Shown: one piece after another, positions 17,038 to 26,075 of the stretch
How the letters are laid out: the number at the start of each line of letters is the position of its first letter
How positions within the stretch are numbered: position 1 is the first letter of the stretch
Assembly: GCA_963696025.1 (NCBI GenBank)
Contig: CAVOII010000004.1
Location: forward strand, 434,001 to 498,000
Source: JABCYV01 sp963696025
GTDB lineage: Bacteria; Acidobacteriota; Terriglobia; Terriglobales; Acidobacteriaceae
DNA: 64,000 bases
Reading direction: 5' to 3'
Program-made: the position numbers and the translations under genes
Notes under the pieces: model-generated
The model's input: the letters and a program-made list of their open reading frames with translations, nothing else
Database searches by the model: none
What the model was told of the DNA's origin: nothing

Positions 17038-20000
17038 TCAGTCAATGATTCGAACCGCGCCACGGCCACACAGCTCCTCGACGCGGGCGATGAAGTGGCG
17101 GTCCGGTTGCACATTATAGCCTTCCGCTTCCATGACTACCATGAAATCGCCTTGGCGTTCCACGTCAAACAATACCCTGGCCTCCCCTTTTTGGTGGGTG
17201 CAGAGGGTGTGCAACGCATCGATCGTTGATTCTGATGCCGTCTCCAATGGAACGCGAATGCGGAGCGATCGGGGGAGTGGCGCTTTGGCCTCTTCCAATG
17301 GAATGATGTCGTTGACCGTAAGTTTTGGATTCGCCCCTTCTTCAATACGGACGCCGCCGCGAACGAGGACCGGCACTTCCAATTTGACCCGCTCCTGCAG
17401 TTTGCGATAGGCCTCGGGAAAAACCAGCATCTCTACCGAACCGGCCATGTCCTCCAACGTGCCCTGCGCGTAGAATTCTCCTCTTTTCGACTTCAGCACC
17501 CGCAGATTGGCGATGATACCGGCAGTCGAAATGTTCTCGTCTTTTCCGGTGGACGACTTCATGGCTGCCAGCTCGGTTGTACTGTGGGCGCGCAGATCCT
17601 CCAGCTTGTCGCGATACTTTTCCAAAGGATGTCCCGTGATGAAGAATCCCAGGATTTCTTTTTCATTGGCCAGACGGACGTGCTCGTCCCAGTCGGGGAT
17701 CTCGGGCAGGCGCTCATTTTGCAGAGCCTGCTCTTCCTGTTGCTCGAACACTCCGAACAAACCGTGCTGACCGGATTCAGTGTCGCGCTGGGTCTTAAGC
17801 GCGCGGTCAATTGCTTTATCGAGAACCGCCATCAGTTGGGCGCGGCGGCCGAGAGCGTCCATGGCGCCACTCTTGATCAGTGACTCCAACACGCGCTTGT
17901 TGAGTTGGCGCAAATCTACGTTCTCGCAGAATTCATAAATCGAGGAGTAACGGCCGAGCATCTTGCGTCCGGCTACGATCGAATCGATCGCATTGTGTCC
18001 AACGTTCTTCACCGCCGCCAGACCAAAGCGAATGCCGCTGCCGTGGGGAGTGAAATTAGCATCGGAAACGTTGATATCAGGAGGTTCAACCGGCATCCCC
18101 ATCTCGCGGCACTCATTGATGTACTTCACCACATCATCCGTACTACCCGTGACGGAGGTAAGGAGCGCCGCCATGAACTCCACCGGATAATGTGTTTTGA
18201 GGTACGCTGTGTGATACGCCAGCAAGGCATATGCTGCGGAATGCGATTTATTGAATCCGTATCCCGCAAACTGTGCCATCAGATCGAAAATCTTTTCGAT
18301 CTTCTTTGGCGGATAGGAACGCTGGGTGGCGCCGGTGACGAAGCGCTCCCGTTGCGCCGCCATCTCCGCAGCGATCTTCTTACCCATCGCACGCCGCAGC
18401 AGGTCAGCCTCTCCGAGAGAGTAGCCGGCGAGACGGTTGGCGATCTGCATCACCTGTTCCTGATAAACGATGACTCCCAGCGTCTCTTGCAGAATCTCCT
18501 GCAACTCCGGTAATTCATATTCAATCTTCTTGCGCCCATGCTTGCGGTCAATAAAATCGTCGATCATGCCGCCCTGAATTGGGCCCGGACGATAAAGCGC
18601 GTTCAACGCGGTCAGATCCTCGATGGAGTTGGGCTGATACCGCCGTAAAACATCGCGCATGCCATGCGATTCAAACTGAAATACTCCTGACGTGAGTCCT
18701 TTGTGGAAGACCTTTTCGTAGGTCTCTTGGTCCTCGAGAGGAATACCTTCCAGTGTGATTTGTTCCCCTCGGATCTGTGCGATCAGCTTCAAAGTGTCAT
18801 CAAGAATGGTAAGAGTGGTAAGCCCGAGGAAATCCATTTTCAGCAGACCCATCTTCTCGATGGCTACCATGTCGAACGCGGTGACAATCTCGTCGTTCTT
18901 GGTCTTGTGCAGGGGAACCAATTCAATCAGCGGCCGTGGTGAAATCACTACGCCGGCGGCGTGCACACCAGCGTTGCGCACCAAGCCTTCGAGCTTCATC
19001 GCAGTATCGATCAGCTGGCGCACCTGGCTATCGCTTTCATAGGCCTGTTGCAGCGCCGGCGAATCCTTGAGCGCCTGCTCCAGCTTGATGTTAAGGGTTG
19101 TCGGAACCATCTTGGCGATGCGATCCACGTCACTGTATGGCACGTCCATGGCCCGGCCGACGTCCTTAATAGCTGCCTTCGCAGCCATGGTCCCGAAAGT
19201 GATGATTTGGGCAACGTTGTCTCGACCATACTTCTGAGTGACGTAGTTAATGACTTCACCGCGGCGATTCATGCAAAAATCGATGTCGATGTCGGGCAAA
19301 GAAACGCGCTCCGGGTTAAGGAAGCGTTCAAAGATCAACTCATGCTGCAAAGGATCTAGATCAGTAATGCCCAAAGAGTAAGAAACCAGCGAACCGGCAG
19401 CTGACCCGCGCCCCGGACCAACCGGTATGTTTTGCTCCCTGGCGTAACGGATAAAATCCCAAACAATCAGGAAATAGCCGGAAAACTTCATCTGCTGGAT
19501 GATGAGGAGTTCCCGCGCCAGCCGCTGCTCGTATTCGGCCAGACTGTGCTTCAAACGACCCTGCGCCTCCAACGGCCGCAATGCTTCCAGCCGCCTCGCG
19601 AATCCTTCTCGCGTGACCTGTTCAAAATAGCTGTCTAGGGTATAGCCCACCGGCACGTCAAAATGCGGAAAAGGACTGCTGACTTTCTCCAGTCGCAAGC
19701 TACAGCGCTCAGCGATAGCCAGCGTGCGGGACAACACTTCAGGCGAATCCTTGAAAACGCGGTACATCTCGTCATGGCTCTTGACGAAGAAACCGCTGCC
19801 CTGAAACTTCATGCGGTTTGTATCCTGGATCGACTTGCCGGTCTGAATGCAGACCATCACATCCTGCGCGTGGGCATCATCTTCGCAAAGGTAGTGGCTG
19901 TCGTTGGTCGCGACAAGCGGCAGGCCCAGGTCTTTTTCCAGGCGGAACAAATGCGGATGGATGCGGTGCTCCATCTCCAGACCCTGGTCCTGAATCTCCA

Positions 20001-20523
20001 GGAAGAAATTCTCTTTACCGAAGATGTCGCGGTAAGTGGCTGCAGCATCCCGTGCAGCGTCGTACTTGTCATCCGTCAGGTGCTCGGCGACCTCACCCTT
20101 CAGGCATCCGGAAAGCCCGATTAATCCTTTGGAATGCTCGGCGAGAAATTTCTTGCTGATGCGTGGTTTGTAATAGAAGCCGCGCAGGGACGCTTCCGAG
20201 GTAATTTTCGTGAGATTACGATAACCTTCTTCGTTTTCCGCTAACACCAGCAGGTGATTGTAGGTGTCGCCATCAGGAGGCGTGCGCTCGATGTTGTGAT
20301 CTTCTTTCTTACAGACGTACAGCTCGCAACCCACAATCGGCTTGATGCCCGCTTGCTTAGCCGCATTTACAAAGTGGACGGCGCCAAACATGTTGCCGTG
20401 GTCGGTCATGGCGACCGCCGGCATACCCAGCTCTTTCACGCGCTGGACGAGCTTTTCCACGTCGCACGCGCCATCGAGCATCGAATAATCAGTATGGAGA
20501 TGGAGGTGTACGAATTGGGGCAT
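17038..20523 (-). CDS. dnaE: DNA polymerase III subunit alpha
   Basis: DnaE is the catalytic subunit of the replicative polymerase. The 1161-residue protein has an N-terminal PHP domain (HLHTDYSMLDGA at residues 6-17). The C-family polymerase core includes GPGRGSAAGSLVSYSLGITD and the catalytic aspartates in LPDIDIDFC. Further on come GVIVYQEQVMQIANRLAGY and FNKSHSAAYALLAYHTAYLK, with a C-terminal OB-fold (TAGIIANLRVLKSKRGEFYA) near residues 985-1060. Size and order match DnaE rather than PolC or the error-prone ImuC group, although the last distinction is by overall resemblance. Confidence 0.96.
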   Translation of the reverse strand: MPQFVHLHLHTDYSMLDGACDVEKLVQRVKELGMPAVAMTDHGNMFGAVHFVNAAKQAGIKPIVGCELYVCKKEDHNIERTPPDGDTYNHLLVLAENEEGYRNLTKITSEASLRGFYYKPRISKKFLAEHSKGLIGLSGCLKGEVAEHLTDDKYDAARDAAATYRDIFGKENFFLEIQDQGLEMEHRIHPHLFRLEKDLGLPLVATNDSHYLCEDDAHAQDVMVCIQTGKSIQDTNRMKFQGSGFFVKSHDEMYRVFKDSPEVLSRTLAIAERCSLRLEKVSSPFPHFDVPVGYTLDSYFEQVTREGFARRLEALRPLEAQGRLKHSLAEYEQRLARELLIIQQMKFSGYFLIVWDFIRYAREQNIPVGPGRGSAAGSLVSYSLGITDLDPLQHELIFERFLNPERVSLPDIDIDFCMNRRGEVINYVTQKYGRDNVAQIITFGTMAAKAAIKDVGRAMDVPYSDVDRIAKMVPTTLNIKLEQALKDSPALQQAYESDSQVRQLIDTAMKLEGLVRNAGVHAAGVVISPRPLIELVPLHKTKNDEIVTAFDMVAIEKMGLLKMDFLGLTTLTILDDTLKLIAQIRGEQITLEGIPLEDQETYEKVFHKGLTSGVFQFESHGMRDVLRRYQPNSIEDLTALNALYRPGPIQGGMIDDFIDRKHGRKKIEYELPELQEILQETLGVIVYQEQVMQIANRLAGYSLGEADLLRRAMGKKIAAEMAAQRERFVTGATQRSYPPKKIEKIFDLMAQFAGYGFNKSHSAAYALLAYHTAYLKTHYPVEFMAALLTSVTGSTDDVVKYINECREMGMPVEPPDINVSDANFTPHGSGIRFGLAAVKNVGHNAIDSIVAGRKMLGRYSSIYEFCENVDLRQLNKRVLESLIKSGAMDALGRRAQLMAVLDKAIDRALKTQRDTESGQHGLFGVFEQQEEQALQNERLPEIPDWDEHVRLANEKEILGFFITGHPLEKYRDKLEDLRAHSTTELAAMKSSTGKDENISTAGIIANLRVLKSKRGEFYAQGTLEDMAGSVEMLVFPEAYRKLQERVKLEVPVLVRGGVRIEEGANPKLTVNDIIPLEEAKAPLPRSLRIRVPLETASESTIDALHTLCTHQKGEARVLFDVERQGDFMVVMEAEGYNVQPDRHFIARVEELCGRGAVRIID

Positions 20524-20674
20524 GGGTCAGCGGAAGCCCTTCAGAAGCCTCGTCTATTCTATAGGCTGCGCTGAATTGCGCAACGCCAGAAACAGGTGCA
20601 GCACTACACCGCCCGAAAACAGAGATGTGTGTCTTCGGACGGATGCTGGGCTTTGAGTAATTCCCAGACGCAGT

Positions 20675-21412
20675 TCAATCGCTGGTTATCTTTGGAGCGC
20701 TGAACTCTACGCCGCGGTCTTCGTTCGCTTTGGTGGTGGCGTCAATGTCGAGATCAGCCAAGGGAATTTTCCTGGCTCGCAGTTCAGAAAAGACCCACAG
20801 AGTCTCGCCGACGATGGCGTAGTTTTTGACTTCTTCTTTGTGCCCATTTCGAAAAACCAGCACCGTGGGCTCGGAGGCTTGAGCGGTCGTCTCTTTCCTC
20901 GACTCCGGAGCAGCGGCAGATGCGCGAGCATCACGTTCCTCCCGCAAGCGGTCAACCTCGTTCTCCAGGCGGTCGATCTCCTGCTGCTCGATGGCATTGT
21001 TCTGCGCGTAGGCCATGTCGTAAGTCGGATAGGGATTCGGCGCGTTCAGATAGGAGTAATCACCATAGTTCCAGGGATATCCGTAGTCACCCGAATAACC
21101 GTAGTAACCCGAGTAGCCGTAGGAGTACCACGGATAGTACCCATAAAAGAAGCGACGGTGGCGAAACCCGTTAGAGTGGTGAAATCCATCGGAGTGGCGA
21201 AATCCATCAGAATGCAGGGTCTCGGTAGAATGCACGGTTCCGGTGTGTTGAAAGCCGCTAAACGACGACGCGTGGCCCATCGTCATCGAACCGTGCGATG
21301 AAACTCCAGAATGGCCCGCGAAACCAGAGGACATTCCGCCATGATGTTGCGCTGCCGCTGGCACCGCCAGTAAACCCGCAACCAGGGCCGTAATCGCCCA
21401 GTACCGCCTCAT
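20675..21412 (-). CDS. Secreted low-complexity protein with His/Ser and Tyr/Gly repeats
   Basis: I do not recognise a family. The 245-residue protein begins with a signal peptide (YWAITALVAGLLAVPAAAQ). Residues about 22-85 are rich in His, Ser, Gly and Phe and include short repeats of the form HSDGF/HSNGFRH. Residues about 88-120 are Tyr/Gly-rich (YSYGYSGYYGYSGDYGYPW). A coiled-coil segment follows (IEQQEIDRLENEVDRLREER), then a C-terminal globular part with VLVFRNGHKEEVKNYAIVGE, which resembles short beta-domains found in other acidobacterial exported proteins. His clusters could bind metal, which is inference. It stands alone between dnaE and the nucleotidyltransferase. Confidence 0.75.
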   Translation of the reverse strand: MRRYWAITALVAGLLAVPAAAQHHGGMSSGFAGHSGVSSHGSMTMGHASSFSGFQHTGTVHSTETLHSDGFRHSDGFHHSNGFRHRRFFYGYYPWYSYGYSGYYGYSGDYGYPWNYGDYSYLNAPNPYPTYDMAYAQNNAIEQQEIDRLENEVDRLREERDARASAAAPESRKETTAQASEPTVLVFRNGHKEEVKNYAIVGETLWVFSELRARKIPLADLDIDATTKANEDRGVEFSAPKITSD

Positions 21413-21475
21413 ACAACTATTTTAACGCTTTTCGGCTGAGGCGGCGGAAATCTTTCCTCGATACAACATAACAGC

Positions 21476-23011
21476 CTAGCGCTTTTTCGTCTTTGCCTTC
21501 TTGGCCGCCCTGGCTGTCTTCTTTGCTGCCTTGTGCAACTCCGGTTTGTGCGGATTAGAAGACTTAGCCGCCTCAGCCTTGGCCGGGGATGGCGGTGACG
21601 CCGGTGCGCCGGGCTTGCCTTTTTTCTTCGCCGTAGCCTGCGCCGCAGCGGTAGCTGCAGCGGCGGCAGCCGCTTCTGCAGCAGCCTTGGCCGCCCTTCC
21701 CCGCTTAACTGGTGGCGGGGGTGGGGGCGGAGGGGGTGGCGGAGCGAGCGGCTTTAGAAATTTCAATGTCTCAGTCCGAGAGCGCAGCCTTCCATCCAGC
21801 AAAAGCATAAATACATCCTGCGCAATCTTGGGATATTCCGGCATCTGCGGCGTAATGTGCAGCTCAGTCATCTCCGGCAAAGGAATCTTTTGTTGGACCT
21901 GCCTCCACTTAGTGAAGAAATTTTTGATCTTCTGAGTTACCGCCTGCTGGCGCGCCGTCACCGCCAGGAATAACACCATCTCTGGACGCGCCCCCGACAG
22001 CAGCTTCCAGGTACGCGAGGGCGTTCCTGCTTCCTTCCCGGTGAGTCTCTTGGCCAGATCCTTAGCGTTGTCCTCAAGATCTCGCCAGGCGTCGACCAGG
22101 TCTTTGCGCGGGATCAGTTTGCGCATGTCGGCGATGTCCTTGTCGCCCAGTCGAGAGGTGAGAAAATACAAGACCGCTGGCGAGGGGTCAGGCGAATACC
22201 CGAGCTGATTCATTTGCTGTCGCGTTTTCAGTAACTGACCCAGTCCCGCCGTATCCACCTTGGCGCTGGTCCAGCGCGGATTCAGCACCTTGAGCCAGCC
22301 TTCCTTCTCCAGAACCCGCACGATGTGCAGCGGATCGTCCTCGTAAGCCAATTGCTCGATCTCGCGCCCGATTGCCTTGTCGGTGATGTGGTCGATGTAA
22401 TTGTTCTCTTTTGCTGAGTCGAACCGCGCCTGCGTGCGTTCCTCCAGGGGCCAATGGAATCGCGAGGCAAAGCGCGTGGCGCGGATCAGCCGCGACGGGT
22501 CCTCCACAAAAGCATAATTGTGCAGGACGCGGATCAGCTTGGCCTCGATATCAGCGGCTCCGTTGAAGGGATCCATCAACAGGCCACGCGATCCTGGATT
22601 CAGCGACAGGGCCATGGCGTTTATTGTGAAATCGCGTCGGCGGAGGTCTTCAATGATGGTGGCCGGCGCCACAATCGGGGGCTTGCCGACTTTCTCATAG
22701 CGATCCGTGCGCGCCATGCTGATTTCGGCGCGGACACCTCCCGGCAGCGTGAAATATAGCGTCTTGAGGTCATCGTCGACGGTGGCTACGCCCGCTCCCG
22801 CGCGCTCCAGCTCTTTTTGCAGTTTGAGCGGATTGCCCTGCACCGTGAAATCCAGGTCGCGGATGGAAAAGCCGCTGATGATGTCGCGGACCGCGCCGCC
22901 CGTGAGATAAATGTTCATGCCCGCGGCGCGGGCAATGTCCTGAACCAGGGTGACGCCGCGCTGCTGGTCCGGCGTCAACCGGATCTCCATGGTGTAAATG
23001 TAATCAGCCAT
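21476..23011 (-). CDS. tRNA nucleotidyltransferase/poly(A) polymerase family protein with basic tail
   Basis: The ATG at 23011 begins MADYIYTMEIRLTPDQQ; a start at 23068 would add 19 residues of unlikely sequence. The class II nucleotidyltransferase head has GGAVRD at residues 38-43, the metal-binding DLDF at 52-55 and RRRDFTINAMA near 129. The RNA-binding neck follows (DPSRLIRATRFASRFHWPLE). It adds CCA to tRNA or A tails to RNA; sequence alone does not decide. From about residue 422 there is a run of prolines and then some 75 residues of Ala/Lys-rich sequence resembling histone H1 or a disordered RNA-binding tail, which is not part of the standard enzyme. Confidence 0.88.
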   Translation of the reverse strand: MADYIYTMEIRLTPDQQRGVTLVQDIARAAGMNIYLTGGAVRDIISGFSIRDLDFTVQGNPLKLQKELERAGAGVATVDDDLKTLYFTLPGGVRAEISMARTDRYEKVGKPPIVAPATIIEDLRRRDFTINAMALSLNPGSRGLLMDPFNGAADIEAKLIRVLHNYAFVEDPSRLIRATRFASRFHWPLEERTQARFDSAKENNYIDHITDKAIGREIEQLAYEDDPLHIVRVLEKEGWLKVLNPRWTSAKVDTAGLGQLLKTRQQMNQLGYSPDPSPAVLYFLTSRLGDKDIADMRKLIPRKDLVDAWRDLEDNAKDLAKRLTGKEAGTPSRTWKLLSGARPEMVLFLAVTARQQAVTQKIKNFFTKWRQVQQKIPLPEMTELHITPQMPEYPKIAQDVFMLLLDGRLRSRTETLKFLKPLAPPPPPPPPPPPVKRGRAAKAAAEAAAAAAATAAAQATAKKKGKPGAPASPPSPAKAEAAKSSNPHKPELHKAAKKTARAAKKAKTKKR

Positions 23012-23297
23012 TATTTGCGAACGCCGGTCCCTGGGACGTCTGACCACCACCGGGTGCGAGATTTCCACAGGGCTCTCCGACGGTAAGCAAGAGGCCCGAT
23101 GCCACTCTATTGTAAGTGACTCTATCCAGTAGACTTAGACTTCCTAAGATGGGACGCGGCAAGCTTCAGAAAATAACACAACGTTGACGGTTTGGCTACT
23201 ACGAACATAGATGCTGCGCGTTTGTTGGCGAAAAGTGCGAGAATCGACTACGCCAGCGCCACGGGAAGCCACCTCCGAGCCGCTTTCGCCAACTTGC

Positions 23298-23777
23298 ATG
23301 CCTTCGACGCACAAGAAGGTCGTGGTCCGCAAAATGGACCGGGATTCGATCAATGGATACGTCGCTCCGGCCAATTTCGTCCGCGAAGGCAAGCTAGAGT
23401 TGCTGAATACGTCGGGTAATGTGGTCGCGATTGAACTGCGCGACATCAAGGGCGTCTACTTCGTGCGCGAGTTCGGCGACTCCGACTCGCTCAGCCGAAA
23501 AACCTTCACCAGCCGTCCGCGTACCGAAGGGCTTTGGGTGCGACTCAAATTCAAAGACAACGAAGTCCTCGAGGGCATGATGCCCAATGATCTCTCCTTG
23601 ACTACGGCGGAGGGTTTTCTGGTCAACCCTCCTGATCTGCGCTCGAATACTCAACGCATCTTCGTGCCGCGCACCGCCTTGGATTCGCTGACGGTGCTGG
23701 CCGTGATCGGCGCCACCCGTCGTCGCCGCCCCGGCGTCACCGCCGACACAGGACAAGTTCAGTTATTCGGGGAGTAA
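23298..23777 (+). CDS. DUF6982-type protein, unknown function
   Basis: I start at the ATG at 23298 (MPSTHKKVVVRKMDRDSING) because homologues as I remember them begin there; the frame is open from 23211 and no clear ribosome-binding site marks either start. The 159-residue protein has beta-rich sequence with GYVAPANFVREGKLELLNTS, VAIELRDIKGVYFVREF and LWVRLKFKDNEVLEGMMPND. It ends in PRTALDSLTVLAVIGATRRR. It has no signal peptide or membrane helix. The pattern is familiar from acidobacterial proteins of about this size. Its TAA is immediately followed by the ATG of the methyltransferase, so the two are co-translated. Confidence 0.75.
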   Translation: MPSTHKKVVVRKMDRDSINGYVAPANFVREGKLELLNTSGNVVAIELRDIKGVYFVREFGDSDSLSRKTFTSRPRTEGLWVRLKFKDNEVLEGMMPNDLSLTTAEGFLVNPPDLRSNTQRIFVPRTALDSLTVLAVIGATRRRRPGVTADTGQVQLFGE

Positions 23778-24584
23778 ATGGTGGCTGCCAAAGTTGATCT
23801 CTATAACTCCTCGTACCGTAACTACGACCTGGCTGTCTATCGGGACATCCGCACTGAAACTTACGGCGAAGACTTCGGCCAAACCAGTTGGGTGACGACC
23901 GAGGAGTCCCACGAAATCCCTCGACTGCTTGAACTGATTCCCAATTCCGAGGTCCTTGAAATCGGTTGCGGCTCTGGCTGTTATGCGCTCTATTTGGCCG
24001 AAAAGATCGGATGTCGCGTCATCGGTGTCGACATCAACAAAGAGGGTATTCGCAACGCCAACGAACTGGCCCGAGCGAATAATCTGACAACGAGAGCCCG
24101 ATTCGAAGGGGCAGACGCGTCCCAGAGGTTCTCATTCGCAGGCGAAGCCTTCGACGCGGTCTATGCAAACGATGCCCTGTGCCACATTCCCGGTCGGCTG
24201 GCGGTGCTCCGCGAGATGTTTCGGGTATTGAAACCCGGCGGCCGGATGCTCTTCAGTGACGCGCTGGTGCTGGCCGGCCTCATCTCTGACGAGGAAGTTG
24301 CGAGACGCAGCTCAATCGGTTCTTACGTTTTTGTTCCTCGGGGAGAGAACGAGGTATTGATCGCGCAGTCGGGCTTTCGTTTGCTGGAATCGCGCGATAC
24401 CAGCCAAAACGCTGCCCAGATCGCAAAGCGAAGGCATGACGCGCGGGCACGGAGGAAAGCTGATTTAGTGGCTATAGAAGGCGAAACTAATTTCCTGGGA
24501 TTGCAAGCTTTCCTGCTTTGCGTCCACAGTCTTAACAGCGAGAGACGGCTGCTGCGATTTTTGTACCTCGCCAAGAAGCCATGA
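23778..24584 (+). CDS. Class I SAM-dependent methyltransferase
   Basis: The 268-residue protein has methyltransferase motif I at residues 60-68 (LEIGCGSGC), motif II acidic residue in VIGVDINKEG, and YANDALCHIPGRLAVLREMF followed by RVLKPGGRMLFSDALV. This is the Methyltransf_11/25 pattern that acts on small molecules or lipids. The N-terminus (VDLYNSSYRNYDLAVYRDIR) and C-terminus give no substrate clue. It abuts the DUF6982 gene with no gap, which suggests a functional link not otherwise known to me. Confidence 0.85.
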   Translation: MVAAKVDLYNSSYRNYDLAVYRDIRTETYGEDFGQTSWVTTEESHEIPRLLELIPNSEVLEIGCGSGCYALYLAEKIGCRVIGVDINKEGIRNANELARANNLTTRARFEGADASQRFSFAGEAFDAVYANDALCHIPGRLAVLREMFRVLKPGGRMLFSDALVLAGLISDEEVARRSSIGSYVFVPRGENEVLIAQSGFRLLESRDTSQNAAQIAKRRHDARARRKADLVAIEGETNFLGLQAFLLCVHSLNSERRLLRFLYLAKKP

Positions 24585-24628
24585 ACTTAGTTTGGAATCG
24601 GGTGGTCGTGTCCTATTTCATGCCGGCT

Positions 24629-24673
24629 TTTCTTTGCGACCTTTGCGCGGTCTTGGCGCTCTTTGCGGTTAAG
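24629..24673. repeat. CTTTGCG-type dispersed repeat, copy 1
   Basis: The segment repeats CTTTGCG with variants and ends CTTTGCGGTTAAGG. Related segments occur at 47399-47442 and 57011-57038, each shortly upstream of a gene. Confidence 0.5.
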
Positions 24674-24720
24674 GCTTTGATCTTGCGGCAACCATAGATG
24701 TTAAACTGTGCTAATCGCGA

Positions 24721-25494
24721 ATGAGTCTTTTACCACAAAGCTACGGCGCCGAGTCTCCCCCAGGATCGCCCGCAGATTCAGCGACCATTCCTGACCACGA
24801 TATCCAACTTTTGCTCCCCGAGAGTGTTACTCGGTCTTTAGGGAAGCGTCTATTCTTCGACATCCGGGACGCCTTATTCCCGGAGAAGCTACCGCCATTA
24901 CAGCTGACTTCGCGGCCGGTCGAGACGGGCATGCTGCTGGGTGACATCGTCAGCTTGCCCTGGTATCGCACGGTATTCACCAACATAGGCAATGTGATTT
25001 CGCCGGAGACGCTGCCACCGCTGGAACTTGAGACGCGACCTGTCGATGTGGGTGAGCTCATCAGCGATCAGATGAGCCATCAGTGGTGGACCTCGCTGCT
25101 GCGCAACCTGGTAGATCAAATTGCTCCTGAGCGCCTGCCCCCTCTGAACTTGACCGCCCGGCCCTTCGATACAGGTGTGCAATCAGGACCAGTGCAGGTG
25201 GTGCCCTGGTCCTCGACCATTAATCTTCCCAGAGTTCCGTTAAGCGCGAGGCAGTTCGTCACCAATGAACCTCTGAAACCGAGGGTTCAACGGGCGCCGC
25301 TGGCGCCACAACTGGCTGAAGTCTCCGTAGCCCAACCAGTACTCCCTATTGACGCCGCCTCTGCGAACGTCCACGCTCACAGAGCAAAATTGAAAGGTAA
25401 ACTTTCCCGCTCTCGCCTGCGTGAGGGGATATTGATTGCGATCGCGGTTCTGGAAGCGCTTTATCTTTTGGCTTCGTTTTTCGGATTGGCCTGA
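24721..25494 (+). CDS. Tail-anchored protein with three tandem 41-residue repeats
   Basis: No family is assigned. The 257-residue protein has three repeats of 41 residues (about 44-83, 84-124, 125-165). Each contains the core P-E-x-L-P-P-L-x-L-x-[ST/E]-[SAT]-R-P-[VF]-[DE]-x-G: KLPPLQLTSRPVETG at 56-70, TLPPLELETRPVDVG at 97-111 and RLPPLNLTARPFDTG at 138-152. A Pro-rich linker follows and a single C-terminal helix (about 238-257, LIAIAVLEALYLLASFFGLA) anchors it. No signal peptide is seen. From memory, one such LPPL-x-LTSRPV segment precedes the membrane anchor of some acidobacterial TonB-like proteins. The gene has no clear ribosome-binding site. Confidence 0.7.
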   Translation: MSLLPQSYGAESPPGSPADSATIPDHDIQLLLPESVTRSLGKRLFFDIRDALFPEKLPPLQLTSRPVETGMLLGDIVSLPWYRTVFTNIGNVISPETLPPLELETRPVDVGELISDQMSHQWWTSLLRNLVDQIAPERLPPLNLTARPFDTGVQSGPVQVVPWSSTINLPRVPLSARQFVTNEPLKPRVQRAPLAPQLAEVSVAQPVLPIDAASANVHAHRAKLKGKLSRSRLREGILIAIAVLEALYLLASFFGLA

Positions 25495-25522
25495 TTCACC
25501 TGCCCGCCTAATCTATGTCTGC

Positions 25523-25560
25523 GAAAAAAAAACAAAAAGGCGGCCTTGGTTAAGCCGCCT
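25523..25560 (-). terminator. Rho-independent terminator of the GYD-domain gene
   Basis: On the minus strand AGGCGGC-TTAACCAAG-GCCGCCT forms a 7-bp stem (arms 25538-25544 and 25554-25560) followed by TTTTTGTTTTTTTTT. It lies just after the stop of the gene ending at 25584. Confidence 0.85.
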
Positions 25561-25583
25561 CCATCTCTATCATCCCGCCTCAG

Positions 25584-25925
25584 CTAGGCAGCCCGGTTTG
25601 TAATCGCAGCCGGACGGTACCCAGACTCGTTGGCTCTTCGTACGGCCTGCACTGCTTCCTCTGCGGACATCAGCGGTGTGGTCTGAACCGACTTGCAAGC
25701 GCCGCCGCCGGCAAATGCGATAGCAATCGCGGCCGCGCTAACGTTATCCGGCATTTCGGTAATCATGACGACGTCGTAGTCGCCAAATGCGAACCAGGCA
25801 CTTTTAATTTTGCCTCCCAACTTCTCGACTGCGGGCCGCACAGCTTCGATCCGGTCCTGGGGCTGCGCGATCAGCGCTCGCCAGCCTTCAGGTGAGTACG
25901 CGACTTGGTGGAGATAATGCGGCAT
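25584..25925 (-). CDS. GYD-domain protein
   Basis: AAGGAGG just upstream of the ATG at 25925 sets the start (MPHYLHQVAYSPEGW); the frame open to 26051 is not used. The 113-residue protein is a ferredoxin-like dimeric alpha/beta barrel of the GYD family: IEAVRPAVEKLGGKIKSAWF, the signature FGDYDVVMITEMPDN, then VSAAAIAIAFAGGGACKSVQ and TPLMSAEEAVQAVRRA. Members are widespread and functionally undefined. It is divergent from lpxD with about 150 bp between the starts and has its own terminator, so it is monocistronic. Confidence 0.88.
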   Translation of the reverse strand: MPHYLHQVAYSPEGWRALIAQPQDRIEAVRPAVEKLGGKIKSAWFAFGDYDVVMITEMPDNVSAAAIAIAFAGGGACKSVQTTPLMSAEEAVQAVRRANESGYRPAAITNRAA

Positions 25926-26075
25926 ATAGCCTCCTTGAAACTTACCATGGCTGCGAATAATCCCAGAGGTTGTAATCCAAGTCAAGGTGTGAAATCTCAA
26001 CCCTTCGAAGCGGGCTGATACTCTCTCCGCCTCCGGCTCCGTTACAATCACCGTCTTACGACCATACCCACACTT

